A stretch of DNA of 64,000 bases from Paenibacillus_AA sp045062745 (GCF_045062745.1 NZ_JBJGED010000004.1:62001-126000), one strand, 5' to 3'. Shown: positions 30,542 to 40,015, counted from the stretch's first letter. The notes: a model not told the origin generated them from the sequence alone. Made by a program: numbers and translations.

Positions 30542-32080
30542 TCATTTGCCGTATCCGAGATCCTTCAGTTGCTTTTGGGCCGAATCCAGGTAGGTCTTAT
30601 AGTTCATGGTCGATTCGAGCGTTTTCAGGAACGCGTCGTATTCGCTGAGCGGTCTTTTATTGTAGGCGAATTTGGTGAATTCCTCCTCGATATAACGCCC
30701 GGCGTCGGCCGAATTGTAGCCGTCCGGGTAGCTGATGAAGCCATTCAGCGTCTTGATGCGCTGCTGCTTGTTGGCGAAATCGATATAAGCCGCTTGCGGG
30801 GCGAATTTCACCTGCAGATAGCTCAGCTCCGGCCGGCCCGTAAACTGATACAGCCATGTATAGCCGGCTTCCTTGCCCATCAGCTCGGTCGGCACAACCT
30901 TGTTGCCTTCGAGATTGTAGTGCTTGCCCTTCTGGCCGAATTGGACAAGCGCCGCCCCATCCCCGGTGGACACGTAATTCAGCAGGTCGAATACTTTCTG
31001 AAGTTTCGCCTTGTCTTTCTCCAGCGATTTCGGAATCGCGAACAAGCCTGCCGTGCTGCCTATGTCGAGCGCTCCGTCGTAAGCGCCTGCGGGGCCTTTC
31101 GGAGCAGTCAGTTGGATCCATTCGGCCTTCGGATTCACCTTTTTAATCTGATCCGCGAACTGCTCCTTCGTAATATTTGGCCAGTCAATGTATATGATAC
31201 CCGCCTGACCCTTAATCGCCTTCTCTTGGTGCTGAAGCCCCGTGTTCGCCATGAGCTCGGGATCGACGGAGCCCGAGGCGATGAACTTTTGGATCAGCGC
31301 CAGCGCATCCTTCATCGCGGGGTCATACAGGGAGTTGACGACTTTGTCATCCTTCAAGTAAAAATCGCCGGGATTCCCTACCCCATAGCCGCCATACATC
31401 GGGGCGAACGCGCCAAGCTTGCCTCCGGTGAGCCCGAACGTATCCTTCTTGCCGTTGCCGTCCGGATCCTGTTCGGTGAACGCCTTGGCTACATTCAGCA
31501 TTTCCTCGTATGTCGTCGGGACCGGCAGCTTTAGCTGATCCAGCCAGTCTTTGCGAATCCAGTAAGTGTTATATGGAATGGTCGGCGCCTTTGCAACGGC
31601 GTACACTTTCCCATCGATCGTTGCTTTCTTGATGCTGTCCTCGCCGATGAAATCTTTGACCGGCTTCAGCTCCTTGTTCAAATACGGGGTTAGATCGAGC
31701 AGCAGTCCTTGCTGCACGAACTGTTTTAACTGCCCTTTATCCACGCCGAACAGATCGGGGAAGTTGCCGGATGCCATGCGAACGTTCAACTGATTTTTGT
31801 AATCGTCGGCCGCTGCATAAGCAGTCAGCACGATGTCGGTATTCAGCGCCTTGTCCAGCTCCTGCTTGACGAAATCTTTGTCGGGTGCGGGGAGGCCGCT
31901 CGCATTCTCAATAATATCCAGCTTGACCGGCTTCGCTGGCTCGGGAGGTTTGGCGCTTGCAGAAGCCCCAGGGGTGCTGCCGGCGCCGGGATCGGGTTTC
32001 GTCCCGCCGCTACAGCCGGCGAGAACCCCGCCGAGCAAGACCGAGAGGAGGGAGACAGCCACGGTTTTTCTCGATTTCAT
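30542..32080 (-). CDS. sugar-binding lipoprotein of a YtcQ/LplA-type ABC importer
   Basis: About 512 residues. Signal peptide with lipobox LAGC (KTVAVSLLSVLLGGVLAGC) and a Gly/Ala/Pro linker. The binding domain holds the family segment DPDGNGKKDTFGLTG, which has the look of an EF-hand calcium loop and is typical of LplA/LipO proteins of Paenibacillus and Bacillus. These capture oligosaccharides, often plant-wall fragments; the sugar is not predictable. I use ATG 32080, seven bases from GGGG; a second ATG is at 32086. It lies last after two permease genes and a YesM/YesN-type two-component system on the same strand. Confidence 0.88.
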   Translation of the reverse strand: MKSRKTVAVSLLSVLLGGVLAGCSGGTKPDPGAGSTPGASASAKPPEPAKPVKLDIIENASGLPAPDKDFVKQELDKALNTDIVLTAYAAADDYKNQLNVRMASGNFPDLFGVDKGQLKQFVQQGLLLDLTPYLNKELKPVKDFIGEDSIKKATIDGKVYAVAKAPTIPYNTYWIRKDWLDQLKLPVPTTYEEMLNVAKAFTEQDPDGNGKKDTFGLTGGKLGAFAPMYGGYGVGNPGDFYLKDDKVVNSLYDPAMKDALALIQKFIASGSVDPELMANTGLQHQEKAIKGQAGIIYIDWPNITKEQFADQIKKVNPKAEWIQLTAPKGPAGAYDGALDIGSTAGLFAIPKSLEKDKAKLQKVFDLLNYVSTGDGAALVQFGQKGKHYNLEGNKVVPTELMGKEAGYTWLYQFTGRPELSYLQVKFAPQAAYIDFANKQQRIKTLNGFISYPDGYNSADAGRYIEEEFTKFAYNKRPLSEYDAFLKTLESTMNYKTYLDSAQKQLKDLGYGK

Positions 32081-32194
32081 ACACATACCCCATCTTTCTA
32101 TTTATGATTGTGGTCCGTTTCTTACCTGTCTGGCTATATATTGAAGCAGTACCGGCGGTGGCATCCCTGCAGGTCGATGCTCCGCCTCCCGCGT

Positions 32195-33055
32195 TCAACC
32201 TTTGATCGAGCCGAGCAGCATGCCTTTGGTGAAATGCTTTTGCAAGAACGGGTACACCGCGATAATCGGGGCGCTGGCGAGAACGACCGAGGCCATTTGC
32301 AGCGTTTCGGTGGGGGTGACATTCTCGGCGTTTTCCAGCGGCTGCTGCGTTTGCATCAACAGCTCGCGTACGATCACCTGAAGCGGGAAGAGCGTCCGAT
32401 CGGTCACATACATGATCGCTTGGAAAAATTCGTTCCAGTGGCCCACGGCATAAAAGAGACCTACGGTCAGCATGACCGGAACCGAAAGCGGAGCGGCGAT
32501 TTGCCACAAAATTCGGAGCTCGCGGGCACCGTCGACTTTGGCCGATTCGAACAGTTCCTCGGGCAGCTGCTCGAGAAAGCTTTTAACAATAAGAACGTTG
32601 AAGCTCCAGATCAGGTTCGGCAGGATCATCGCCCATACCGAATCGAGTAGTCCGATCGACTTGATTACGAGATAGGTTGGAATGATCCCCCCGTTGAATA
32701 GCAGGGTGAAGACGACCATGAGCAGGAAGAGGCTGCGTCCCGGCAACAGCTTGCGGCTAAGCGGATAAGCCATCAGCACGGTGAAGAGCATATTGAGAAG
32801 CGTACCGACTACCGTAATGAAGATCGTTATCCAAAAAGCGCGCGGAATCCCCGACTCCGTCAGCAACGTCTGGTACGCCACGAAGGTCAGCTGCTTTGGG
32901 ATCAGAATGAATCCACCGTTTTTCAGCACCTCGCTGATCGGGGTTAACGAAACGGAAACGACGTATAGCAGCGGGAACAAGGCAACGGCACCGCAGACCG
33001 TCAATATGACGAAGACGCAGGTGTTGAACAGTCGATCCTCGAGGCCTCTTACCAT
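32195..33055 (-). CDS. ABC sugar permease, LplC/YtcP type
   Basis: About 286 residues, six helices. Family features are SVSLTPISEVLKNGGFILIP early on, FNGGIIPTYLVIKSIGLLDS, and the EAA loop FESAKVDGARELRILWQIAA ending PLSVPVM. ATG 33055 is preceded by GGGGGGAAGG and overlaps the end of the partner permease gene by seven bases, so the two are translationally coupled. It would pair with the LplB-type permease and the lipoprotein encoded downstream. No ATPase is in the operon. Confidence 0.9.
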   Translation of the reverse strand: MVRGLEDRLFNTCVFVILTVCGAVALFPLLYVVSVSLTPISEVLKNGGFILIPKQLTFVAYQTLLTESGIPRAFWITIFITVVGTLLNMLFTVLMAYPLSRKLLPGRSLFLLMVVFTLLFNGGIIPTYLVIKSIGLLDSVWAMILPNLIWSFNVLIVKSFLEQLPEELFESAKVDGARELRILWQIAAPLSVPVMLTVGLFYAVGHWNEFFQAIMYVTDRTLFPLQVIVRELLMQTQQPLENAENVTPTETLQMASVVLASAPIIAVYPFLQKHFTKGMLLGSIKG

Positions 33056-34011
33056 ATGCCTTCCCCCCAGCGCTTGGCGATTTGGTTGGACAGCAGGACG
33101 AGCGCGAGTCCGATCCCGGCCTTGAACAAGCCGACCGCTGAAGCAAGACTGAAATTGAGCTGCTGCAACCCGGTGCGGAATACCCATGTGTCCAGAATGT
33201 CGGCGACCGGATAAACCTGAACGTTGTACAAAATGTAGATTTGCTCGAATCCGGCATCCAACATATGCCCGAGCCGCAAAATAAACAACATGACAACGAC
33301 GCTGCGGATGCCGGGAATCGTTATGTGCCAGATCATCCGCAACCGGCTGGCGCCGTCAACGCGGGCCGCTTCATACAAGGTCGGATCGATTCCGGCCATG
33401 GCCGCGAGGTAGATGATCGCTCCCCAGCCGAGATTTTGCCAGATTTCCGAGCCGACGAGAATCGACCGGAACGTGCCGGTGGAGGTCAGGAACGGAATCG
33501 CTTCTCCGCCCGCTTCCTTGATCCAATGGTTGACGAGACCGGAGTTTTGCGACAACAGCGCGATTAGAATCCCATAGATGATCACCCAGGATAAAAAATG
33601 CGGCATGTACGTCAGGGTCTGAATCAGCGATTTGAACCACCGGATCCGGCACTCATTCAACAAAATCGCCATGAGAATCGGGGGCAGGATGCCGAACACG
33701 AGCTTGTAGAAGCTGATCAAGAGCGTATTCGTAATCAATTGCGAGAAGTAAGGCGAGTGGATAAAGGTCAGGAAATGCTTATTCCATGGGTGGGCCCAAT
33801 CGCTCGCGAGGATGCCGTCCACGATGCTGAAGTCCTTAAACGCAATCACGACGCCGTACATCGAGATGTACTTGAAGAGGACATAGTAGATCACCCCAGG
33901 CAGCAGCATGAAGTAGAGCGAACGGAATTGCCACACTCGCTTCAGCGGCCGGTTCGGTTTGACGCTTATGCGGGAAACCGCGTGTCCTTCGGCAGGAAAC
34001 GGCTGTTCCAT
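33049..34011 (-). CDS. ABC sugar permease, LplB/YteP type
   Basis: About 320 residues with six helices. Family motifs are FRSLYFMLLPGVIYYVLFKY, YISMYGVVIAFKDFSI, and the EAA loop YEAARVDGASRLRMIWHITI ending PGIRSVV. GAGGTGA just before ATG 34011 marks the start; the much longer open frame upstream runs through the promoter and kinase terminator and is not coding. It begins the transport unit (permease, permease, lipoprotein), which has its own promoter with a cre site. Confidence 0.9.
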   Translation of the reverse strand: MEQPFPAEGHAVSRISVKPNRPLKRVWQFRSLYFMLLPGVIYYVLFKYISMYGVVIAFKDFSIVDGILASDWAHPWNKHFLTFIHSPYFSQLITNTLLISFYKLVFGILPPILMAILLNECRIRWFKSLIQTLTYMPHFLSWVIIYGILIALLSQNSGLVNHWIKEAGGEAIPFLTSTGTFRSILVGSEIWQNLGWGAIIYLAAMAGIDPTLYEAARVDGASRLRMIWHITIPGIRSVVVMLFILRLGHMLDAGFEQIYILYNVQVYPVADILDTWVFRTGLQQLNFSLASAVGLFKAGIGLALVLLSNQIAKRWGEGIW

Positions 34012-34063
34012 GATGGTCACCTCGTTTGTGTGTAGATTTGGCGCGGTTCGAAGCTGTAACCGT

Positions 34064-34090
34064 AGTATAGCAGGGTGTAAGCGATTCCAA
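34064..34090 (-). promoter_or_regulatory. promoter with cre site before the sugar permease genes
   Basis: Minus-strand extended -10 TGCTATACT (34072-34064) with TTGGAA (34090-34085) as a closely spaced -35. Overlapping it, TGGAATCGCTTACA (34089-34076) matches the CcpA cre consensus TGNAANCGNNNNCA exactly. CcpA bound there would repress the operon when preferred sugars are present. Confidence 0.65.
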
Positions 34091-34124
34091 TATGCACCGA
34101 TTTTGTTAAAATAGGCTGTAATGC

Positions 34125-34155
34125 AACAAAAAAATAACCGCCTACATCGAGGCGG
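34125..34155 (-). terminator. terminator overlapping the end of the histidine kinase gene
   Basis: CCGCCT-CGATGT-AGGCGG on the minus strand followed by TTATTTTTTT. The stem contains the kinase stop codon. It separates the two-component genes from the transport genes. Confidence 0.85.
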
Positions 34156-35920
34156 CATTGGCTTGCTCATCTGGCTGGCGATCCGCCTTGGTTGCGGGGA
34201 AGGCGATGGAAACGACCGTGCCGGCCCCTTCCAGACTGCGGATGCGCATCCCGTAGGGCTTGCCGTAGTAAAGGCGGAGACGGTCATGTACGTTGTGGAC
34301 GCCGATGCCGGTAAACCGCTCTTTGGACAGCTTCGTGATGCGCTGCTCCAGCACCATGCGCAGCCGCTCCGGTTCCATGCCGACGCCGTTATCGCGGATG
34401 GTGAACCGAATGACCCCGTTCCGCACCACGCCGCGAATGACGAGCCGGCCCTCTCTCTGGAGCGGCAAAATGCCATGAAAGATCGCATTCTCCACGATCG
34501 GCTGCAGCGTCAGCTTCAACATCACGCAATCGTAAACGGCCGGGTCGACCTCGAGGGTTGGCGAGAACATGTCACCGTAACGCGTCTTCTGGATTTGCAA
34601 GTAGTGATGCAGGCCCTCGAGCTCTTCGTCGACACGGACGAATTCCGCCGTTTTGTCGAAGCTGAATTTGAGCACTCCAACTAGAGCGCGAATCGTCTCT
34701 TTGACTTCGGCCGTTTTGTGTTGGATGGCCAGACTGCCGATGCAAGCCAGCGTGTTGTACAGGAAGTGCGGCGCAATCTGGCTCTGCAGCACCTTCAGCT
34801 CGAGCTCCTTCTTACGGGCTTCCATCCGCTTCGTCTCATCGAGCAGCCCCCGGATCCGCTCCATCATCGCATTGAAGCTGCGGGCGAGCCGGCCGATCTC
34901 ATCATCGCGGTGCAGCGTAATATTCGGCACAACCGCCATGTCCTGCACCCGGTCCATACGGGAAGCAAGGAGCCGGATGGGGCGGGTGAAAAAGCGCGAG
35001 ATCGTAAACGCCGCCAGCAGTAGCACGGCGAGCATGACGATGGCCGCGGTTCTGTAGTTCTCATTTAAGGCAGCTATGTTCTGGTAGAAATACGACTCTT
35101 TGATGAAAAAGACAAGGGTCCAGCCGAGCCGGTTTTGCCCCGACCGAATGGTGACAAGCGGTCCTTGCGGTCCTTCGATGTGGCTCGTGCCGACGGGCAG
35201 AGCGATCACCGCCTCGACGAATTCATCCGTCAGCACGGTCTGATACTCATGCGGCTTGGCTGGCAGCAGGTCGGTCTGATTGTCGTACGTGACCAACTCG
35301 TTTTTGTCCGACAGGAGCACGAATGTTTGATTGGCCGTATTGACGTCCGTTATTTCACTGTTGACTTTGTTCAGGTCGAGCTCGACTACGGCGACGCCTG
35401 CGCGCTGATTCTTTTTGTCCACCAGGGGGCGCGCGATCGCTACGGTCTGTCCGGATTGCGGCGATACATAAGGCTGACTGACGATCGAGACATACCCCTT
35501 TTGCGCCTGGTCATACAATCGCGGCAGCATCGGATTGCCAAGCACCTCGTAGAACACCTGCGAGCTGCTGAACACTTTGCCGTCATCGCGAATCACGTAG
35601 AGCGTCTTGACGATCATGCTGTTGTTTTCGGAAACCGAACGAAGGAAGTTCTCCACCTCCGTATCCGGGGAAGACTTGAGCATGTCGGTTTGCGAAGAAA
35701 GCACCAACAAAATGTTTTGCCCATTATCCAGGTACGTGTCCAAAAATTGATTCGTTCGCAGCATAAGCATTTGGGCGTCGTCCACGATCTGGTTTTTGAA
35801 CAGCTCGGCAGAACGGTTGTAATTGTTGACCGCCAGGAAAGCGAACATCGTGAAGGTCACGCAAAAAAGGAGCAGAAATTGCTTCGTACCGAGGCTCAAG
35901 CTTCTTAGGGAGCGCAGCAT
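34142..35920 (-). CDS. YesM-type sensor histidine kinase
   Basis: A 592-residue membrane kinase. Helix 1 (KQFLLLFCVTFTMFAFLAV), an extracellular Cache-like sensor domain (~35-290), helix 2 (AAIVMLAVLLLAAFTI), HAMP (~300-355), then a His_kinase domain with the phospho-histidine in QIAPHFLYNTLACIGSLAI and an ATPase domain (VENAIFHGI, DNGVGM, GIGVHNVHDRLRLYYG). This family senses extracellular oligosaccharides or their binding proteins and phosphorylates an AraC-type regulator, here encoded six bases upstream. AAGGATG before ATG 35920 lies inside the regulator's end. The adjacent sugar importer is its presumed target. Confidence 0.92.
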   Translation of the reverse strand: MLRSLRSLSLGTKQFLLLFCVTFTMFAFLAVNNYNRSAELFKNQIVDDAQMLMLRTNQFLDTYLDNGQNILLVLSSQTDMLKSSPDTEVENFLRSVSENNSMIVKTLYVIRDDGKVFSSSQVFYEVLGNPMLPRLYDQAQKGYVSIVSQPYVSPQSGQTVAIARPLVDKKNQRAGVAVVELDLNKVNSEITDVNTANQTFVLLSDKNELVTYDNQTDLLPAKPHEYQTVLTDEFVEAVIALPVGTSHIEGPQGPLVTIRSGQNRLGWTLVFFIKESYFYQNIAALNENYRTAAIVMLAVLLLAAFTISRFFTRPIRLLASRMDRVQDMAVVPNITLHRDDEIGRLARSFNAMMERIRGLLDETKRMEARKKELELKVLQSQIAPHFLYNTLACIGSLAIQHKTAEVKETIRALVGVLKFSFDKTAEFVRVDEELEGLHHYLQIQKTRYGDMFSPTLEVDPAVYDCVMLKLTLQPIVENAIFHGILPLQREGRLVIRGVVRNGVIRFTIRDNGVGMEPERLRMVLEQRITKLSKERFTGIGVHNVHDRLRLYYGKPYGMRIRSLEGAGTVVSIAFPATKADRQPDEQANAASM

Positions 35921-35926
35921 CTGGCA

Positions 35927-37462
35927 TCATCCTTTTTTGTAGGCGGTCGGAGCGGCCCCTGTATGTTCCCGAAACGTCGCGTTGAAATAGCGGTAACTTG
36001 GAATACCCACGGCGCTGGCGACCTCATAGACGCGCATCGACGTAGTCTGCAGCAGATGGACCGCTTTATCCATTCTCAGCTTCGTGATGTAATCGTTGAA
36101 GGAAATCCCCGCTTCCTCCCGGAATAGCCGGCTTAAGTAATGCGGACTGAGCCCTACCTGTTCCGCCACTACCGGGAGAGTAATCGACTGATCGAGATGG
36201 TTGCCAATATAGTGTTGGGCATCCGCAATTTCCTTGCGCAGCTTGCGCTTCTTCCCGCCTAATGTCTCTACTTCATGAACGATCACGGCGATCAGCTCGC
36301 CGATTGTACGGGCCTCTTGCAAGGCCTTGGCCGCACCGAGCGCTCTTGCACCGCTGGATTGCCCGTGCAGCCACTCCCGGAGCCAGTCCGCCGCCCAAAT
36401 CTTGAGCGTATCCGGATCGATTCGGAACTTCGCGGCCCAGCGGGGCAGCTCGTGCATGAATTGGTGGACCAGCTTTTCCCGATCTTGCTGTTTCAGCTTC
36501 TCCCTGATCTCCGCATTCGCCGTCTCGTCCGGCGCCCCTGCCGCTTCGGCGGTGTCGGCGATAAACACACGGCTCGCCGCATCGTAAAAGCGGTTCGGAT
36601 GCTCATTCGCGACGGTGCGGTAACAGCCGGGGAAGTCCGCTGCCTCCCGAACCGGCTCGCCGATAACGGCATAAAGCCGGAATGCCCCGCTTAAATAAGC
36701 GAGCCGGCTGTCGATGACCTTGCACAGCGCATCCATGGCCGCTTCCAGTTGGTCTCGCAGGACGCCGGCGCTACGCTGCACCGACGGCTCGAACAACAGC
36801 AGATAGACGCCGTCCTCCGCCGGCACCCAAGCGAACGGCAAGTGCGATCGCTCAAGCTCCGTCAGGGTCTCTTCGACCTCTCGCTTCACGAGCAACCGGT
36901 TTTCCTTCCTCGCTTCCACATGAAGCGCCGTCAGACGAAGCGGCAACCCAAGACCGAACGCCTCCCAAAGGAAATCGGTCATGCCTCCCGCCTCGGGATC
37001 CTGGGCGAACCGGCGTAGCTTAAGCGAGCATTCCCATCGCTGCCGCTCGGTTTCGCTTCGGCGACGCGACCGTTCCCGCGCATAAACCTCCTTCGCCTTG
37101 TCGAGCGCGCAACCAAGATCGTCCTCACCCATCGTCACCTTCACGATGTATTCAATCGCGCCTAGTTTCACCGCTTCGCACGCGTACGCAAAATCGGAAT
37201 GGCAGGTCAGCAGGATGACAAGCGCCTCCGGGTACTCTTCCCTGAGTGCGCGGAACAAGGCAAGTCCGTCCATGACGGGCATCGTGATGTCGGTCACGAC
37301 AACGTCCGGCGTGAAATTCCGGCAAAACCGGAGCGCCTCCTCGCCGTTAGACGCCTCGCCGATCAACTCGAAGCCATGGGACTCCCACGGAAAGAGCCGC
37401 AGCTCTTGCCGAATCGGAAGTTCATCGTCAACAATAAGCACAGTAAGCCATTCATTCGCCAT
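35927..37462 (-). CDS. YesN-type AraC-family response regulator
   Basis: A 511-residue regulator. The receiver domain (1-120) shows LIVDDELPIRQEL, the phospho-acceptor Asp in VVVTDITMPVMDG, and Thr and Lys in LLTCHSD and YIVKVTM. A long middle region (~130-400) of unknown fold follows. The C-terminal AraC domain has two helix-turn-helices (ITLPVVAEQVGLSPHYLSRL, EVASAVGIPSYRYFNATFRE). It is cotranscribed with the YesM-type kinase and should activate the permease promoter at 34064-34090. AGAGGGAGA precedes ATG 37462, and a cre-like box lies 35 bases upstream. Confidence 0.92.
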   Translation of the reverse strand: MANEWLTVLIVDDELPIRQELRLFPWESHGFELIGEASNGEEALRFCRNFTPDVVVTDITMPVMDGLALFRALREEYPEALVILLTCHSDFAYACEAVKLGAIEYIVKVTMGEDDLGCALDKAKEVYARERSRRRSETERQRWECSLKLRRFAQDPEAGGMTDFLWEAFGLGLPLRLTALHVEARKENRLLVKREVEETLTELERSHLPFAWVPAEDGVYLLLFEPSVQRSAGVLRDQLEAAMDALCKVIDSRLAYLSGAFRLYAVIGEPVREAADFPGCYRTVANEHPNRFYDAASRVFIADTAEAAGAPDETANAEIREKLKQQDREKLVHQFMHELPRWAAKFRIDPDTLKIWAADWLREWLHGQSSGARALGAAKALQEARTIGELIAVIVHEVETLGGKKRKLRKEIADAQHYIGNHLDQSITLPVVAEQVGLSPHYLSRLFREEAGISFNDYITKLRMDKAVHLLQTTSMRVYEVASAVGIPSYRYFNATFREHTGAAPTAYKKG

Positions 37463-37496
37463 CCAATCTCCCTCTTTTTATAGATTTGCTCCTATA

Positions 37497-37510
37497 TGTA
37501 AACGCTTTTA
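37497..37510 (-). promoter_or_regulatory. cre-like site before the two-component genes
   Basis: TGTAAACGCTTTTA (plus strand) matches the CcpA cre core TGNAANCG with an imperfect right half. It lies between the regulator start and AT-rich promoter-like sequence, so CcpA could block elongation there. The remaining bases up to 37700 show no gene. Confidence 0.55.
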
Positions 37511-37699
37511 TTGTATTTTATCATGATAGCGGACTACGGGTCATACACAAAAACGTAACTTTTGTATTCAAATCTTGTTAGCCGAGTAGAAGAAAACTTC
37601 AGGCCGGTCCGGGCGATCACCTTATCAGGTTCCGAAATTGCCGCATATCCTGTAGGCAAGGCCTAAAACTGTGCTGACTATGAGGAGGCTCACAAGCTG

Positions 37700-38809
37700 A
37701 TGTCCCGATACCATGTCGTGTGGAAAGGACCGATCCATACCGCTGGCGGCCTTGGCATCGCAAGCAGGGAATATGTCCGGGCGTTGCGGCGGCAAGGCGT
37801 ACGAACCACGGCCGGAAGCGGGAGAAAGCTGCGGCAGTCCGGCGGTGCTAAGAGCCGCTCCGTCTTGATCTATCATTATCCTCCCCACACGCTGAACGTA
37901 AGGAAAGCGAAGACGCAGTATAAACGCGTCATTCTGAACGCCGTCTGGGAGACGACGGTCATTCCCGGCAGTTGGGTGAGGGCCATCAATCAGTATGATG
38001 CGGTGTTCGTGCCTTCCAGGCAAAACAAAAAAGCGATGCGCAACAGCGGGGTCCGGGTCCCCGTATATATCGCTCCCCATGGGGTGCACGCGGCGGTCTT
38101 CCATCCCCGCAATCGTAAGCTGCAAGTGCCTGAGACGAAGGGGAAATTCGTGTTCGTGTCCGTATTCGGCTTCCAGCACCGCAAAAATCCGGAGGCCTTG
38201 TTTCGAGCGTATTGGGAGGCGTTCTCCGCCTCGGACAAGGTGCATCTCGTCGTCAAGACGAATGGCTACAATGCACGGGAAAACCAACAGTGGATCCGCA
38301 ACCGAATCGCGGCCTATAAGCGAAGGCTCGGCATTCGCAAAAGAACCGCTCCGGTGACGATCCTGGCCCGGCGTCTGAGGCAAGGGCAGCTTAAAGGGAT
38401 CTACACGCTCGGGGATGCGTTCGTGCTTCCCACTAGGGGCGAGGGGGTAGGCTTGCCCTTCCTCGAATCGATGGCCAGCGGCACGCCCGTCATCGCGACC
38501 GGCTGGGGCGGGCATATGGATTTCTTGAACGGTCGGAACTCGTTCCTCGTCAAATATCGCTTAAGTCACCCGTTCACCGGCAGGTCGCGCCCCATCTCGC
38601 GCACGTTCCGTTATTTGTTCTCCGGCCGGGCCCAGTTATGGGCGGAAGCGGATATCGGCAGCTTGAAGCGCCAGATGAGATTGGCTTACGAGAACCCTGT
38701 CTTGAGCAGAAGGAAAGGGCAGGAAGGCCGAAGGGATGCGCTAAGACTATCATGGAACCGTGCCGGGGTGATGATGAAGAAAGCGATCGAAGCGGTCATC
38801 CGCCGATGA
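37700..38809 (+). CDS. family-4-type glycosyltransferase
   Basis: A 369-residue cytoplasmic protein with a two-Rossmann GT-B layout. The N-terminal domain begins YHVVWKGPIHTAGGLGIASR with the Gly-rich acceptor loop. The C-terminal domain has FVSVFGFQHRKNPEALFRAY and the donor-binding stretch DAFVLPTRGEGVGLPFLESM, in which the E-x7-E-like acidic pair contacts the nucleotide sugar, then ASGTPVIATGWGG. It transfers a sugar from a nucleotide donor to a glycan, lipid or protein; the acceptor is unknown. GAGGAGG lies 11 bases before ATG. A GT2 gene and a decayed relative converge on it, suggesting a surface-glycan patch. Confidence 0.87.
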   Translation: MSRYHVVWKGPIHTAGGLGIASREYVRALRRQGVRTTAGSGRKLRQSGGAKSRSVLIYHYPPHTLNVRKAKTQYKRVILNAVWETTVIPGSWVRAINQYDAVFVPSRQNKKAMRNSGVRVPVYIAPHGVHAAVFHPRNRKLQVPETKGKFVFVSVFGFQHRKNPEALFRAYWEAFSASDKVHLVVKTNGYNARENQQWIRNRIAAYKRRLGIRKRTAPVTILARRLRQGQLKGIYTLGDAFVLPTRGEGVGLPFLESMASGTPVIATGWGGHMDFLNGRNSFLVKYRLSHPFTGRSRPISRTFRYLFSGRAQLWAEADIGSLKRQMRLAYENPVLSRRKGQEGRRDALRLSWNRAGVMMKKAIEAVIRR

Positions 38810-38813
38810 ACAA

Positions 38814-38850
38814 AAACCGTCAAGTCTCGGTGTAATCGAGGTTGACGGTT
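38814..38850. terminator. bidirectional terminator between glycosyltransferase genes
   Basis: AAACCGTCAAGTCTCG pairs with CGAGGTTGACGGTT. The minus-strand side is followed by TTTTTG, making it the better terminator for the leftward genes. Confidence 0.75.
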
Positions 38851-38859
38851 CGTTTGCGT

Positions 38860-39074
38860 TCACCGGGTTATAAATGGTTTCCTCTCCTCCACAGGCAGTA
38901 CTTTCACGTGTCGGGTTAGCAGCTGTTTGTCGCTTACGATCCATGTATGATTCTTCGAGTTCGGCTTGCGCATGGCGACGAAGTTGTACGGGCTGCCCGC
39001 GTAAATCCGGAAGCCTTCCCGGCGGCAAGATCGACCGCCTGCGGGGCATAGGAAGTGTAGGGCGCGCTCTTCAT
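38860..39074 (-). pseudogene. frameshifted relative of the GT2 C-terminus
   Basis: ATG 39074 overlaps the stop of the GT2 gene (ATGA) and begins MKSAPYTSYAPQAVDLAAG. After about 19 codons the protein-like reading shifts frame and continues GFRIYAGSPYNFVAMRKPNS, KNHTWIVSDKQLLTR to a TGA at 38860. The second part parallels the end of the intact GT2 (GYKVYSAGKYNFIAIRRKNS, ANHTWIISDKELIA). Total length 215 bases is one short of a multiple of three, so a single-base deletion (or two-base insertion) explains it. Confidence 0.7.
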
Positions 39075-39811
39075 GTTAGAACGTCCTTAGGCTTTCTTTG
39101 CACGAACTTTTTGTAATTATGCACATTGGGCACGGTCTTATTGTGGGCGATCAGTTCTTTATCGCTGATGATCCATGTATGGTTGGCCGAATTTTTCCGG
39201 CGGATGGCGATAAAGTTATATTTGCCCGCAGAGTACACCTTGTATCCCTTTTTCTTGCTTCTTTCGCAGAAGAGATCGTCTTCTCCGACGCTTCGATTCG
39301 GGAATTGGACTTTATCGAAGACGTTCCGTTTGAAGACCAGCGTGGCGCCCGGAAGTATAGTGACAGGTCGATTCTCATCCTGGGCAAAACGCAGGAGAAG
39401 CGTTTTGGAGCCGCGCAAGTACATATAATGGGCTCGTTTTCCCACGATGTCGGCCTTGGTCCGGATTAACGCCTGCAGGCTGTCGGTCAAATAATAAGGA
39501 GCGTAATAATCGTCGTCGTCGAATTTGGCGATATAACTGAACTTGGCTTTCCGAACGGCAAGATTCAAGCAAACGCCCAATGAAATATGCTCCGGAATAC
39601 GAAAAATTTTTATGTTTCCGATCTTTCGAGCTAGTCGTTGGTAAGGGGCAAGCGGGATTTTATTATCGTTCACAATGACAATCAATTCTTTCTTCGAATG
39701 ACGCTGCCTAATGTAATTGTCAAACAAGTTTCGTATAAAAGGGTGACGATTCGTGCAAGTAATAACCGACACTCCGAGACGATGCACAGGGTTTCTTCTG
39801 TTGGATGACAT
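39071..39811 (-). CDS. family-2 glycosyltransferase
   Basis: About 246 residues, GT-A fold. Start region RLGVSVITCTNRHPFIRNLF; the nucleotide-sugar site is AKFDDDDYYAPYYLTDSLQA with its Asp cluster (DXD type); ED in SVGEDDLFCERSKKKGYKVY is the likely catalytic acid. It transfers a sugar to a surface glycan or a protein. AAGGGAG eight bases upstream selects ATG 39811 over a longer frame to 39925. The C-terminal HTWIISDKELIAHNK segment is shared with the decayed small gene overlapping its stop. Confidence 0.87.
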   Translation of the reverse strand: MSSNRRNPVHRLGVSVITCTNRHPFIRNLFDNYIRQRHSKKELIVIVNDNKIPLAPYQRLARKIGNIKIFRIPEHISLGVCLNLAVRKAKFSYIAKFDDDDYYAPYYLTDSLQALIRTKADIVGKRAHYMYLRGSKTLLLRFAQDENRPVTILPGATLVFKRNVFDKVQFPNRSVGEDDLFCERSKKKGYKVYSAGKYNFIAIRRKNSANHTWIISDKELIAHNKTVPNVHNYKKFVQRKPKDVLT

Positions 39812-40015
39812 GATAGGGCTCCCTTGTTCGAGGATGAATAAACTTAGCCTGTCAGTACTATATGTGATCCTGAGACAAGCGGAACGGCATATCCACCAAG
39901 GCAAATGAATCATTGTGACAAGCATCCTGCCGGTGTATACGTCCGGTAAACTGCAATTGTTGGGGAAAGTACCAGCAGCGCTATTAAACTTGCGATCCGG
40001 GGGAAGCTTCGCGTA

